Shown piece after piece: positions 36,366 to 47,427 of a stretch of DNA of 64,000 nucleotides (the stretch's first letter is position 1; every line of letters starts with the position of its first letter). The notes under the pieces are model-generated. The model ran no database searches, had not been told where the DNA came from, and saw nothing but the letters and a program-made list of their open reading frames with translations. Source of the DNA: Crossaster papposus (Eukaryota > Echinodermata > Asteroidea > Velatida > Solasteridae); contig JBAIAA010000118.1 in NCBI GenBank assembly GCA_037893245.1, positions 744,001 to 808,000 on the forward strand, given 5' to 3'. The translations under genes and the position numbers were made by a program.

Positions 36366-37490
36366 ATACTCCGAAAACGGGCTTATTAAGGGCGCCCTCG
36401 ATTGTCACGATACACCATTTGCAGATATCTACAATATTTACTACCAAATTATAAAGAAATATCTTACTCATTTGAAAGTAAATTATGATTCTAGGCATCC
36501 AGCAAAATGATCGCGCAAGATATCCTGTCACAGGATATCTTGCGTAATGAAAACTAGCGCGCATCTGCTTCCCCAGGTTTACTACACGGAGCTTAAACAC
36601 GATGAACCTCTCAAAATGGAGGCACTTTTGTTCTAACATTGCTGTATCTTTTGAACGGAGCATCGTATTAACTTGGGGTGAACAGAATATGAAAGAATAC
36701 GTTTCAGGCTTTTTCATCATGTATGTTTCGTAAACCTTTTCGAAAAAACCAGAGATCATTTTGTCTTCAAATGTTTGCACTCCGATGCAGTTGTCTATGG
36801 AGAAGCATTGAAAACTGGCCAAACGGCCCGTGTTTACACTGACCCGTCGTCTTTGACTTGACGTAGCAAGAGAACCAAAGGTCATCGAACTTTGGGGTGA
36901 ACGGTTTTGGAAAGAGAGAGAACCCCACTTTCATCCATGTAAACTTCATTTTGATTGGCTCAAAATCCACGGATCATTTTTCTTCTAAAGTTTTCTTCCA
37001 ATAAGCACCCTTCTTACAAAAAAGGCTGTTGTAAGCGTACGTGCCCCAGTGTAGTATGCGGTATGCTAATTGCAAGGTCAATCCTGTGGAGTTGAGTGCA
37101 TGAATGAGGGCGCTCTCACACACAGGAGCTTTTGCGCGTTTGGGGCCGAAAGTTTTCATTATATTATTCCGAATTTTTTTCTTTATAAAACTAAATTCGC
37201 GATCACCGGATGGCGATCGCAAAAAAACGAATAATAACAAGAATATTCAACTGCCCGACGGCGGTTGAAAACAAACGGTTTTTCGTGATTTTCTCGCCAT
37301 CAATAAATTATTGTAAAGGTCAGTTAAACGAGATTTACTATAAAATACAACACCTCAAAATCCACCCATTCATGATAATTCAAGCAATTACCAATGGTGT
37401 ATTCTACCGTATCCTAACTTACCTTTAAAACAAATCTATTGATCTCTCGTGACAATCGAGGGCGCCCTTAATAAGCTCGTTTTCGGAGTA
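36366..37490. mobile_element. 1.1-kb element with about 45-bp terminal inverted repeats
   Basis: The left end ATACTCCGAAAACGGGCTTA continuing TTAAGGGCGCCCTCGATTGT is mirrored at 37455-37490 with one mismatch by eye. The interior contains pieces of the TTAAAGGTAGGATACACCAT MITE family at both flanks (36412-36520 and about 37318-37432) around a unique core. A 202-codon minus-strand frame crosses the core but spans repeat-derived sequence and has no domain, so it is not called a gene. Confidence 0.75.
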
Positions 37491-38419
37491 TTGGGCCGAG
37501 TTCGCGCGGTCTGCTCTTGACACGCGTAACTTGTTCTTGCAAAACCCTGATGGATAGGTGGTTCACCGGTACCCGTCTGTACGTCGGCACAGCGGTAATC
37601 GGAGCTCTAACAACGTCCTCACGCGGCCACTATTAGTATTATATGCAAATCAACTGACGATACTTGAACGCCTTCGATCAATGGTTAAGTTAAGGTTTTG
37701 GCGGCGGGGCTCATTATGCTAATAGATTAAGCTGACCCTTATAGTCGTTTTCTAACTGGTCGATTGTTGCGTAGAAACTGCATAATTTGAGCGAGCGTTG
37801 AAAAGTCATAGCTAGCTCGCAAGTGTTTACGGACATCGCCTTCATTGGCATAATATTTTATCGGGGAAAGTTGAGTGATTTTTACAAAGGCTTGTAGGAA
37901 TTACACGTGAAGATTTGTAATGTCTTGCTTGATTGGTGAGGGTCGCAGTTATTTTCGATCGTTTTGCTGGGTATTTGCTTGAATGTTGAAAATGTTATGG
38001 TCAAAACTAGTTGTGTTTAGGTGCTTAGTTTTGAGTTTTCAACCGCGGCGACTGTAGAAGGCCGCGACTCTATTGAATAAACGTGTCGAACTCGGCCCTA
38101 CACTATATCGCACGCATCTAATCCAGCTGAAAAACGTTAAAACGCGGAACTCTGATAATTAAATACCTTGCCGGCTGAAATTTGCCAAGAAAATAATTAG
38201 AGGAGTTATTGAGGATATAAGACACTTGTCCCTGTTTAAATTACGATATTGCGATCATTTTGAAGGTTGGTTCTGCAGCCGTAAACATTCCCCCCTTAGC
38301 GTTAGACCATGATTGGACCATACAATGGGGCGATAAAGCACAGACCAGAATGCCTGGGAAAAATGCCGATCATGCGGCGATAAGAAACTGACCAAACACG
38401 CTGAAAAACGCCGAGTACC

Positions 38420-38639
38420 TAGCCGTACGTACGAGCTCCGAGCAAAATGGGGCTGCCTAAAAAATGACGGATTTCCCATAACCTGTGGGCAAATTAACAA
38501 AAACATCGTGACCACGAAGAAAGGATTCTAAGGCCTTTTGCTGCTCGGGTCTAAAATCTTCGAGGGATAATTTATCCGCTGCAGAATTCAAACAACACCA
38601 CAGATCTTCAGACGACAGACGACACTGAATATATGCCAT
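38420..38639 (-). pseudogene. RecQ-type helicase N-terminal exon, degenerate
   Basis: The minus-strand frame starting at 38639 reads through LSLEDFRPEQQKALESFLRG and DVFVNLPTGYGKSVIF. The first is the RecQ zero motif pattern (F-R-x-x-Q) and the second the Walker A (G-Y-G-K-S) that binds ATP. It stops at TAG just after a T-run; a shift of frame there restores plausible AAPFCSELVRT. No downstream DEAH or RecQ-C regions are present before 38.2 kb. It is therefore a fragment or pseudogene of the multi-copy RecQ-like helicases common in invertebrate genomes. Confidence 0.65.
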
Positions 38640-40270
38640 TTTGTCTTAAATGTCATGCTGGAAATAATCTGCATCTAATTTGATGACATCGGGATTCAAC
38701 CGCGTTGTGATTGGACACTCCACATCTTAGCCCCGCCTATACTTATCTGTATTCGCATACGAGGTCATGCGCTAGAAATGTAGCGCAAAATATAGGAAAA
38801 ACATAAGATTTCAAAAACCATTGATCCAAGGCGAAAAAGTAGCCTCAGTTGATTTGCATAAATAATGGCCTTATGAGGTCGCTGTTCGCACTGTATCTTT
38901 GCAAGGGGCGCAAGCTAGCTAGCAGCATACGCGGGGCACGCGTGGCGTGTATTTCTGGACGGATAACGACGGACGGATAACGACGAACTCGCCTTGACCA
39001 AGGCTACTAGTACTAGTAGATTCACTCACGCACGCTAAGACATTCCTACTTCAGGAATCAAACTGTAAATAAACGGGGAGATGTGTTCCGTGGGTGATAT
39101 GAGCCATTACCCGAGACGTTGGGCCTACCAGGGTTACCAGTCTTGTGAATTTTTTGGGAGAAGATAGAACCTAGCAGTTCTAGTCAGTTGCTTCATACTT
39201 TTTGTTCATAATGCAGATTTAGTGTTAACATGAATTCTTCTCAGAATATCTGTCTTTATAGGTAATTACGAATCATAAAGCGCATACCGTAGAAACAAAT
39301 TTTAATGTAAACATTTAAAAAATGTTTGCATACTGATAGAATTTAATGGTTGACCAGCCTCTTGCCGTTTGCTCTTACGAAATTGAATGGTCTTTGCGAC
39401 CTGATGATTTTAAATGATCTTAGGGTCTAATTGGCAGTTAATACTAACTGCTGAAATGGAATTACGCGTTTTGACTGTTGGATGCTAATTGAATGAGCCG
39501 GGTATTAAATTGAGCGATTTTTAGTTTAAATTGGTCGGGAAAACCTATCATATTAAACCTTTTCTGGATTACTCTGGCAAATCTCACCGCAATATACTTG
39601 GTTTTGTCTTATATTTGTTATCGCAATGTGTTCATTTATTGGACGGTGTCTTTATCTTTTAATTTGCCAAGATTGTGAGAATTTTTGGTTAAAATTATTT
39701 TGTATTTCAGATTACATCAGTTCAATTCAATTAAATGCAATTAAAATATTTAGGCGGATTCGTTGATAAGTTTTATAGCATTGATAATTCATAAATAAAC
39801 AGTGTATATGTACCTTTTAGTGTTATATAATTGCCAATCAACTACACATAATAGCCATACATGAAATCAATTCAGCTAGATAGTCTTATAACTAATACAG
39901 TATAGATTTTTCCGGCTATTTTAAAACGTATATTATTCAAATTCACCGATTCTAATATTCAATTTCGTCCAGCAACATCGATTTATTGCACTTGGAATGT
40001 TTTATTTCGTCTTTTGTGGTGTTGATCCTGACAATCTTTTCATGTTTTTGGTAGCTGTTCCTTGCAGTAAGTTATACTATGCGGATTGAAAATCACTATC
40101 AAAAGAACGAACACTAATTTCTTCCAGAAACCATACATGTACAATACATGTACTTTTATTCCGTAACAGTTTGATGCCATTTTTCCATCTCTTTTTAATT
40201 CTTTAACATGGCATAATCAGGCTTCCATAGCAAACGATGAAAAGAACTGGAACCGTAGTTCGTAAACTTT
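38640..40270. other. intergenic, nothing recognised
   Basis: AT-rich sequence with no domain-bearing open frame or repeat I can define. Confidence 0.4.
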
Positions 40271-40350
40271 ACAGGAACAAATTAGTAATTCATGTCAACG
40301 AATTAGCAATTCGTGGGAACGAAAGAGTAATTCATCCGAACAAATTAGCC
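40270..40350. repeat. short tandem repeat of GAACAAATTAGTAATTCATG type
   Basis: Four imperfect units of about 20 bp (GGAACAAATTAGTAATTCAT, CAACGAATTAGCAATTCGTG, GAACGAAAGAGTAATTCATC, GAACAAATTAGCC) follow one another. Confidence 0.7.
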
Positions 40351-40766
40351 ACATTAGAATAATACATGTAATACTACACTGTACCTTCCTAGACCATACA
40401 AATCGTATATTGGGTTTGCGTTTTTTTTAATAGAATGAAAACAGTGAGTGTCACTCTAATTTCAGCATTAACAATAACAACAAGCTTAATTATATTTTCC
40501 ACCACTTTACATTACACTTTACATACACTTTATAATGTTACAAAAGTCTGGTGCACTTTGATGCATACAGCAACACCAGTCAGTGCGCGCATGAGCGATC
40601 ACACTACACGTATTAAGAATAATGCCACAGTTGGACGACTGCAGGCTATAAAGTGGTTTCTTTAGAAACAATTTGCTGTACTTTTTAATTACTTGTCCTA
40701 ATTTTGAAATATTTACACAAATGTATATCAAATTAAATATTTTACAATAATTTATACCAATGCTTA

Positions 40767-41128
40767 AAGGGATCGTACACGTTTGGTAATTGGAACCCAT
40801 TGTTTGTTTCAATCCTATATAGTTATAGATATATACCATAAAACTAACCTGTAAAAATTTCATTTCAAAAGGTGGTAGCGATTTCGAGATATTGCCGAAA
40901 ATCTGGAGCGGTTATTTCCACGCAGGAAAAATAATCTGCATTGGAATACACAGTCTGAGAAACGTCACTGCAGTAACGCTTCTCAGATTTAAATTTTTGG
41001 GCATAAAAAGTGATATCTTTTCCCATAACCGCAGTACTTCAAAGTGAAAAGTTTCTAAAAATGCATTATACTCTCCTATTGTCATTAATTGTTGGAGTAA
41101 TTACCAAACGTATACGATCCCTTTAAAC
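40767..41128. mobile_element. TTAAAGGGATCGTACACGTT MITE
   Basis: TIRs read TTAAAGGGATCGTACACGTT (then TGGTAATT) at the left and the complement AATTACCAAACGTATACGAT then CCCTTTAA at the right, with a single mismatch seen. About 360 bp, non-coding. TTAA-type ends resemble those of the TTAAAGGTAGG family, so both may depend on one TTAA-specific transposase class. Confidence 0.9.
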
Positions 41129-41779
41129 CTAACCTCTCTGAATCCAACAAAATACATACCCTCCGGTTTTTAAGAAATGTTGGCGGATTGAGGATACAAT
41201 TTACCTCCATATTGAAAACTGGGGAATTTGGATGGATTGAGGATTGTAAGCCTAGCAGTACTGTAAGATTTTGATGGATTCAGGATACCTCCATTTTTGT
41301 GTGTGATAAAATTGGTGGATTTAACAACATGTACCCAATGCAGAATAATGCCTGTGCATGTACATGTAGTATCGACAGATATTGATAATTAACATTACAC
41401 AAATAAACCACAAGGTAAATTTACATAAATGTGAGGGGTTCTGGCAAAATGAGACGAGACTGGGCAGAGGTTGAATTGAGGATTCTTAGATATTAGAAAA
41501 GAGGATAACATTCTCCTTACAATGCTGTTTCTTGTGCTTCAATCGGACATTCCATTAACAAGTTATGGCTGTTTAAAGTTTGCATTTACCAACAGGTCAC
41601 AAAAGTAAAATGTTGAGAAAAAGGCCTTTGAAGTTTCGAGTTTTGTACATGTGATATACAAAATGTCAATTGTTTTTCCTTAAAAACACCGATATTCCAT
41701 TATTTTTTTACTATTTCTTTAGAAATATGGTTTCTTAGACATTTACAAAGATTTCAAAAAATAACTACCGTTCACTAAT

Positions 41780-41937
41780 TAGCCCTAACCCTCCAGGGTA
41801 TTTTGGCTAGAAACCCTGCCTGCCAGACGCAACAGATTGCATACTTTGTCACATTGACTTGTGTGCAGGATCCAACAAGGTCAAGCAGTCAACACAGATG
41901 CACTGTGCTGGATCTGGCAGGGTTAGGGTTCTAATGT
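41780..41937. mobile_element. CCCTAACCCTCCAGGG MITE, copy 1
   Basis: The left end CCCTAACCCTCCAGGG and right end GGCAGGGTTAGGG flank about 150 bp that match 45828-45990 closely (AGATTGCATACTTTGTCACA, GGTCAAGCAGTCA). The CCCTAA at the ends mimics telomeric DNA but is not iterated. Confidence 0.85.
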
Positions 41938-42094
41938 ACATTTTTCTCTTCTATAGCCTGTGCCCAGTTCGGTCTCATTTTGCCAGAACGCCTCACAAAT
42001 GTCAAAGAAATTGGCAAGACGGGACACTGTAGTTCATGACTTCTGACTAGCGCCCTCAAACAAAGATACTGACAATTTTGGTGACCGCCAAAAT

Positions 42095-42170
42095 AAAATA
42101 GGGCTCAGTTGGTGGAGTGCCGGTCCGGTATTTCGGAGGTTGTAAGTTCGAGTCCTGCCTCGCCAATTTC
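42095..42170 (+). mobile_element. tRNA-like SINE head
   Basis: GGGCTCAGTTGGTGGAGTGC (A-box-like) and AAGTTCGAGTCCTGCC (B-box) are spaced as in a tRNA, with TCGCCA at the 3' side. Anticodon-arm pairing is poor, so a SINE head or tRNA pseudogene is more likely than a functional tRNA. Confidence 0.5.
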
Positions 42171-42540
42171 TTTGTTCACTTTGATAATTAACATTAACCC
42201 TAACTCTCTACCCTATTTTTCTTACACATTGCCTAAATCCTGCAAATTTCTGCAATTCCAAAAAGTAAATCCCTCAATGTTTATGACTGGTGACCACTGC
42301 CTGAATCCTGCAAAATCCTGCAGTGGGTTTACCATTGAGATATAAAGCAGCCAAACATGGAACAAAACAGCTGCTAGTTGCCCTATTACAACAAGGGTCT
42401 GCACACATGACCCTTGGTATGCAAACGTTGCCTATTCTTGACACATAACTTACACCTTGACTGAAGCTCTATGGAGAATGTGCATAGAGCATGAGCATTG
42501 TGAAAGTACAAAGTAACAAAATAACTAAGCCTGCAGCAGT

Positions 42541-43359
42541 TAAAGGTAGTATACACCATTGGTAATTGCTTGAATTATCATGAATGGGTAGATTTGGGGG
42601 GTTGTATTTCATAGTAAATATCGTTTAACCCTAACCCTCCCAAATCCTCCAAATTCCTCATTGCAAAATGCAGGATTTTGCAGGATTGAGGTCACTTGGA
42701 GTTTGATGCATTGCAGGATTTTGCAGGATTGAGGTTACTTGGGGTTTTACCCCTGCAGGAATATGGAGGATTCAGGTTATCAGGCTGAATGTGACACACA
42801 AGGATTTTGCAGGATTGAGGTCACTTGGAGTTTGATACATCGCAGGATTTTGCAGGATTGAGGTTACTTGGGTTTTTACTGACTGCAGCCAGGGCAAGAC
42901 TGCAGGATTTTGCAGGATACAGGCTGTATGGTCACCAGTGACCAATATTGGAGGATTTTGCAGGATTCAGGTTACTTGGAGTTTTAACAATTTAGGAATT
43001 GGAGGATTTTGCAGGATTCAGGTTATGTGTAAGTAAAAATGGGTAGGGAGTTAGGGTTAACTGACTTTTCCGAAGTTTTACAATCATGGATGCCGAGAAA
43101 AGCACGAAAAACAGCGTTTGTTTTCAACCGGGGTCGAGCAGTTATTCTTATGTTATCTTTGTTTTTTCGCGATCGCCGTCCGGCGATCGCGAATTTTTCT
43201 TTATAAAATTCATTTTTTGTGAATAATTACAGGATATCTAGCGCAATCCTTTTGCCGAATGCCTAGAATCATTATTTACTTTCAATTGAGTAAGATATTT
43301 CTTAATAATTCGGTAGTAAATATTTTCGATATCTGCAAATGGTGTATCCTACCTTTAAA
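42541..43359. mobile_element. TTAAAGGTAGGATACACCAT-family MITE, copy interrupted by another element
   Basis: The left half runs from 42541 to about 42630 and ends CGTTTAA; the right half resumes at about 43058 with TTAACTGACTTTTCCGAAG and runs to GGTGTATCCTACCTTTAA at 43359. Together they rebuild the arrangement of the uninterrupted copies at 10.5 and 49.0 kb. The intervening 430 bp is the minisatellite element described separately. Confidence 0.85.
42630..43059. mobile_element. inserted element made of TTTTGCAGGATT minisatellite
   Basis: The ends read CCCTAACCCTCCC and GGGAGTTAGGG, flanked by TTAA on both sides, fitting a TTAA target duplication. The interior is about eleven variants of GGATTTTGCAGGATTGAGGT, some with ACTTGG tails. 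Related complement units occur at about 42190-42330. A TIR element carrying an internal tandem array would explain it. Confidence 0.8.
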
Positions 43360-44065
43360 CAGTTACACGGTTAACGGTTACATCAAACGGTTACATCTTT
43401 CCAGTTCGGTTAACCTTAAACTAATTTTTACAAATCGACCTTTTCTTTTTTCGAGCATAGTACACAAAGACATAAATCAAAACAAGCTTTGTTTGTCGGC
43501 ATTGTATAGGGGTAGAGGTATTTTGTTTACCTGTCTGAATACATGTATATCATTTTTGTTTGTGATTCCCATCTTTAATTAGCAATGTTTAAAAAATGTC
43601 TGCCATTTACATGGTAACAAATAAGATTATGAACAAACTTCCGAGACTTTTTGTTTTTTGTTTTGCTTGAACGTCGGTTACAGTTAACCGTTAACCGTAA
43701 CTGTAACCGCAAAACTTAAGGTTACACGGATAATTTTAAACCCGCAAACTTGCAGGCTTACAGATAACCTCAATCCTCAATTAGAAAATACAAATGTAGT
43801 CGGGTATTTCCCCAATGATGATCGGCCGAATGTCATTGAAAACTAATACAAAGTAACTTCAATTGTAAAGGCCATTACACTAGGTGCAAAAGCGAATAAC
43901 TACCGGTCACATGACCATAATGTAGCCATGACACTTTACAGCACTGGACGAAGCCACCAAAATTATCATTTTTTGTTATCTTTTAGTAAACTGTTTTAAG
44001 TAAATCATTTGCTTCGTGAATGAATGCTGCACTGTAAGAGGCATGCTTTATGGAATGTGTGTACA

Positions 44066-44715
44066 GGGGCCGATTTCACGAAACTCGCCTTAACTTACGA
44101 CTCATCTTAGGACTTAGGACGAGTCCTAGATCAAAGATCGATCTTGGCTAAGACGTGTCCTCGATCGATTTCACTAAACCCATCTTACGAAAGACGCATC
44201 GCAACTACCAATTTGATGGCTGTTTCATGTTTGTTTTTAACACTAGAGGAAACAGTCGTTGAAAAGAAATCGTAAACCAATTCCCGGCGTGCGCGCCTGC
44301 GAGAACACAAACATTTTGCTAATCTGCGCAGTACAATCACGTACGGTAGTTCTGCATGTTCTATATACGACAGAGTCAACTTGTTGGCGTTAATTGTTTT
44401 TTAAACTATGGGATTACACACATAGCAAAATATAAATCCAATCTGTTTCTTCTTCGAAACTAAAACTCTAGGCCGACATTTATAACGAGAAAATAATGCA
44501 ATGGTTTTCAGACAATACAGATTAACGTACGTACTAATGAGATAAGACGACCCCCGGACCGATCCCAAGTTAAGACGAGTTCAGCCGCGTTGCTATGGAA
44601 GTTAGGACGTGTTGAACCCGCCTTAACTTTCGTGAAATCGATCCTAGGACGAGTCGCGAGTTGGGACGAGTTACTCTTCCTAAGACGCGTCTTAGCGTTT
44701 CGTGAAATCGGCCCC
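44066..44715. mobile_element. GGGGCCGATTTCACGAAAC MITE
   Basis: The left end GGGGCCGATTTCACGAAACT is mirrored by GTTTCGTGAAATCGGCCCC at 44697-44715. Sub-terminal TTAGGACGAGTCCTAG and related GACGAGT phrases are repeated and inverted on both sides. About 650 bp without coding capacity. Confidence 0.9.
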
Positions 44716-44783
44716 AGAAGAAAAGAACCATTTTGTGGAGTATTTTTTGTTTGCTACTTTGTCATGTGGAACCTGTGATTTAA

Positions 44784-45239
44784 CCATAGAGCTAAATTAC
44801 TAGAGCGCTAACTCTTCATTCTTACGCGCGGAGATACTTTAAATCCATTCTGCGCGGAGATACTTTAAATCCATTCTGCGCGCAGACATTTTGAACTCAT
44901 GTTTGTGTTGAGAACATAATAAAAAAAGATGGATTTTATTTTAAAAGTGTACCCTAAATGCAACGCGGTTAAAAAAAAGTCATGGCAAAATCAGCTGCAG
45001 CGCACTAATACGCACATGCATTTGCGATGTTTGCGCTCATTTGCTGATCATGCGTTTCGATTTTGGGCATATCGGCTTGATTAACGCACTGTATAGAATA
45101 CAAATGCAGATCTATAGCCGTACAAAAGACGTACAAAATGTTGAGTTTTCCATAGGTTTGTGCACAAACATGGATGCGCCCAGCTCGCATCACTTTGTAC
45201 ATCGAGCCAGCGCTCTAGTAATTTAATATAGCTCTATGG
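44784..45239. mobile_element. CCATAGAGCTAAATTACTAG MITE with ATTTAA target duplication
   Basis: The left end CCATAGAGCTAAATTACTAG then AGCGCT is mirrored by AGCGCTCTAGTAATTTAATA then TAGCTCTATGG; the right arm has an extra TATTA. Six-base ATTTAA flanks the element at 44778-44783 and 45240-45245. An internal 30-bp direct repeat (GCGCGGAGATACTTTAAATC) lies at about 44826-44880. Sequence near 63.7 kb (CTAGAGCGCTGGCTCGATGT) is a second, partial copy in the other orientation. Confidence 0.85.
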
Positions 45240-45264
45240 ATTTAACAGAACTTGCAGCCCTACA

Positions 45265-45550
45265 ATATTAATACCCCAATGAAACATTCCAAATACCAAT
45301 TCGGCTCTTTGGGAAGTATACAGCTTGTTGTAGCCATTTTGATGCAGCTAAATCAATCACAGAAACCATCTCTGCCCCAATACATGTGTATCCATTTTAC
45401 TCCTCCTAGCTGGGAAGAACCAATGAGTGACATTGTGTCTTGCCCAAAGTCACACGCACCATAAACCCAGGCTGGAATCGAACCCACAACCTACAGTATA
45501 ACCCGCACACCATGAGTTCAATGTTCCAGTCCACCAAGCTAGGTTAAAAC
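45265..45550 (-). mobile_element. tRNA-derived SINE
   Basis: On the minus strand GTGGGTTCGATTCCAGCC (B-box) follows a CTTGGTGGACTGGAACATTG-type head. Downstream phrases GACTTTGGGCAAGACACAAT and CCTAGGAGGAGTAAAATGG match the general SINE body pattern at 5.9 kb and 51.8 kb. The tail is poorly defined. Confidence 0.7.
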
Positions 45551-45827
45551 CTTGTTTTCAATATACAGGTTTACAACAATTTTTCGTTCACGCAAATTAT
45601 GTCATACTTATCATTGACAACACACACTACATTGTTGTAGTACCGTCAACACAGTGTCTACACTTCTGAAACACATTACAAGTAAACAATAGAGGCATAG
45701 AACTGTAAATGCAAATGCTAAAATAGAATTTCGATCGTTTTTTGAGTTACGTTTCATTTATGAAAATGAATTTGAAATTAAATGAAAATGAATTTTTTTC
45801 GCGCGATAAATGATCTCTAACGTCTAA

Positions 45828-45992
45828 CCCTAACCCTCCAGGGTATTTTAGCTAGAAACCCTGCCAGACGCATCAGATTGCATACTTTGTCACTTTGACT
45901 TGTGTGCAGAGTGCAGCAAGGTTGTGCAGAGTGCAGCAAGGTCAAGCAGTCACCTTAGATGCACTGTGATGGGTCTGGCAGAGTTAGGGTTA
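45828..45992. mobile_element. CCCTAACCCTCCAGGG MITE, copy 2
   Basis: Same ends and interior as 41780-41937, with an internal tandem duplication of GTGCAGAGTGCAGCAAGGT that the first copy lacks. It ends about 25 bp past the TBCC stop codon, so it occupies the likely 3'UTR of that gene. Confidence 0.85.
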
Positions 45993-46017
45993 TGCAGCAG
46001 ACCATTTGCTGCCATCT

Positions 46018-47067
46018 TTACCAAACAGTAACTCGTTTTTCAGGGGGTATGACACTCCAGTTAGGCGAGGCTTTATCGCTGGCTAGCCAGTTGAAGTCAT
46101 CTATGTCATCCCAGCTGTTACGGCTACGATCAAGCTGACTTGTCTGGAAGTCCTCTTCCTGACTCTCGTAACTCCAGTTGTATGGGGCAAAACCAACACC
46201 CGAAGTGTCCTCGATAATCGCACGGCTAGTAACGTGAAGATAGAACTGGGTTGCAGTGGTGTGGTGTACACGCAGTTGCTGACAAGACACTACAACGGTG
46301 CAGTCTTGGCAATTGTCAACAAATATGGATCCAGGCACGGGACCCGAAAATACCAGGCAGTCTTTCAGATTGTTCATGTGTATGGCGTTTGGTGATCCGA
46401 ACAGTTTCACGGAACATGATTTCAGATTGGTCAGCCCAACATCCTTGGCTCGAATTTCATCAGATTTTAATGCCAAATCAGAATCAGAGAGGTCAACAAA
46501 ACCACACTGAAATTTGACCAAGTCTCCGGGGATGTTAGTTGGTGCATCCACTTCATCCACAACAGCTTTGGGTTTGTCAACATGACGCTTTGGTTTGTCG
46601 GATATTTTCTGTCTACCCTTGAAAGCAAATTTCTTCTTTGGGACGAGTTCATTCCGTTTGTCTTCAACAACAGCATAAAGGCTATAAACCTCATCCTGGA
46701 ATTTACGAATCTCATAGGAGGTCATGTAAACCGTCGACTCGGTGACAAACTTCAGCAGCTTCTGGACAGCGGTGATGAGCTCGTCAAACATGCCGGTAAG
46801 CGCTGACCTGTCAGTGTCAACGCTGCTGCCGGCCGTAGCCAGACGATTTTCGATAGCAGCCTTCTCTTTCACGAAGTTGCTCCTGAAAAAGTCAGCATTC
46901 TCCTGCTTCCCAGTTGCTGATTCCCGCTGAGTTTTTAATTCCTCCAGCTTGGCTACCCTCTCATCCTGTCGACGCTGCAGTTTATCGGTGACTCTTTCCT
47001 TAATTTCGTCGACTTCGGTGGTAAAAACACCGGCTTCAGCACTTTGCCTGTTCGTGGTCGTCGCCAT
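46018..47067 (-). CDS. TBCC: tubulin-specific chaperone C (tubulin cofactor C)
   Basis: A single uninterrupted frame of 349 codons from the ATG at 47067. An in-frame ATG 17 codons upstream (47118) is possible but the one at 47067 opens MATTTNRQ and matches the family's compact start. TBCC is the GTPase-activating cofactor that, with cofactors D and E, releases folded alpha/beta-tubulin dimers. The N-terminal third is a charged helical, spectrin-like region (VDEIKERVTDKLQRRQDERV). A Lys-rich linker follows, then the C-CAP/TBCC beta-helix domain (GFVDLSDSDLAL, LKDCLVFSGPVPGSIFVDNC). The catalytic Q-x-R-x-H loop is intact (QQLRVHH, R266), as is the downstream HVTSRAIIEDTSGVGFAPYN. Length matches the human protein, which I recall is also encoded without introns. 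A MITE sits just upstream and another just downstream. Confidence 0.97.
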   Translation of the reverse strand: MATTTNRQSAEAGVFTTEVDEIKERVTDKLQRRQDERVAKLEELKTQRESATGKQENADFFRSNFVKEKAAIENRLATAGSSVDTDRSALTGMFDELITAVQKLLKFVTESTVYMTSYEIRKFQDEVYSLYAVVEDKRNELVPKKKFAFKGRQKISDKPKRHVDKPKAVVDEVDAPTNIPGDLVKFQCGFVDLSDSDLALKSDEIRAKDVGLTNLKSCSVKLFGSPNAIHMNNLKDCLVFSGPVPGSIFVDNCQDCTVVVSCQQLRVHHTTATQFYLHVTSRAIIEDTSGVGFAPYNWSYESQEEDFQTSQLDRSRNSWDDIDDFNWLASDKASPNWSVIPPEKRVTVW

Positions 47068-47185
47068 TTTGGCTAATTTGAGATAGATGCGCGCGTGATG
47101 GATTCGTACCGTACGCATAAATAGAATAGGCGCCTAGACACGCCACAAGTCTGCTGATTGTCTTGTTTGCATTTGCGAGACGACG

Positions 47186-47427
47186 TGGCCAATTTCACGG
47201 AGCTGCTAAGCACAACAATTTGCTAAGCACAAAAAAGTCTTGCTCATTAAAAACAAGTTATCAGCCAAAATTCTACGTGTTTTTCATGCTGAGCAAAAAA
47301 ACAGCTGATTATCAATCAAAAACAATAAAGATCACGTGAAAATTTGGTCTGTAACCTTCTTTTTACCAAGGGCAAATTTTCATGCTAAGCAAATTTTTGT
47401 GCTTAGCAGCTCCGTGAAATTGGCCCG
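47186..47427. mobile_element. GGCCAATTTCACGGAGCTGC MITE, upstream of TBCC
   Basis: The left GGCCAATTTCACGGAGCTGC then TAAGCACAA is mirrored by TTGTGCTTAGCAGCTCCGTG then AAATTGGCC. It is very close in sequence to 61385-61634. It lies about 120 bp upstream of the TBCC start codon, on top of the expected promoter. Confidence 0.9.

Noticed and set aside
36277-36885. 202-codon minus-strand open frame
   Set aside because: It runs through inverted-repeat elements shared with other loci, has no domain, and its C-terminal part is translated MITE sequence.
42095-42170. functional tRNA gene
   Set aside because: A- and B-boxes are present but stem pairing is poor and no terminator T-run follows directly; SINE head or tRNA relic is likelier.
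41783-45990. CCCTAACCC motifs as interstitial telomere sequence
   Set aside because: The motif occurs once or twice at the ends of inverted-repeat elements and is not iterated, so it is TIR sequence.
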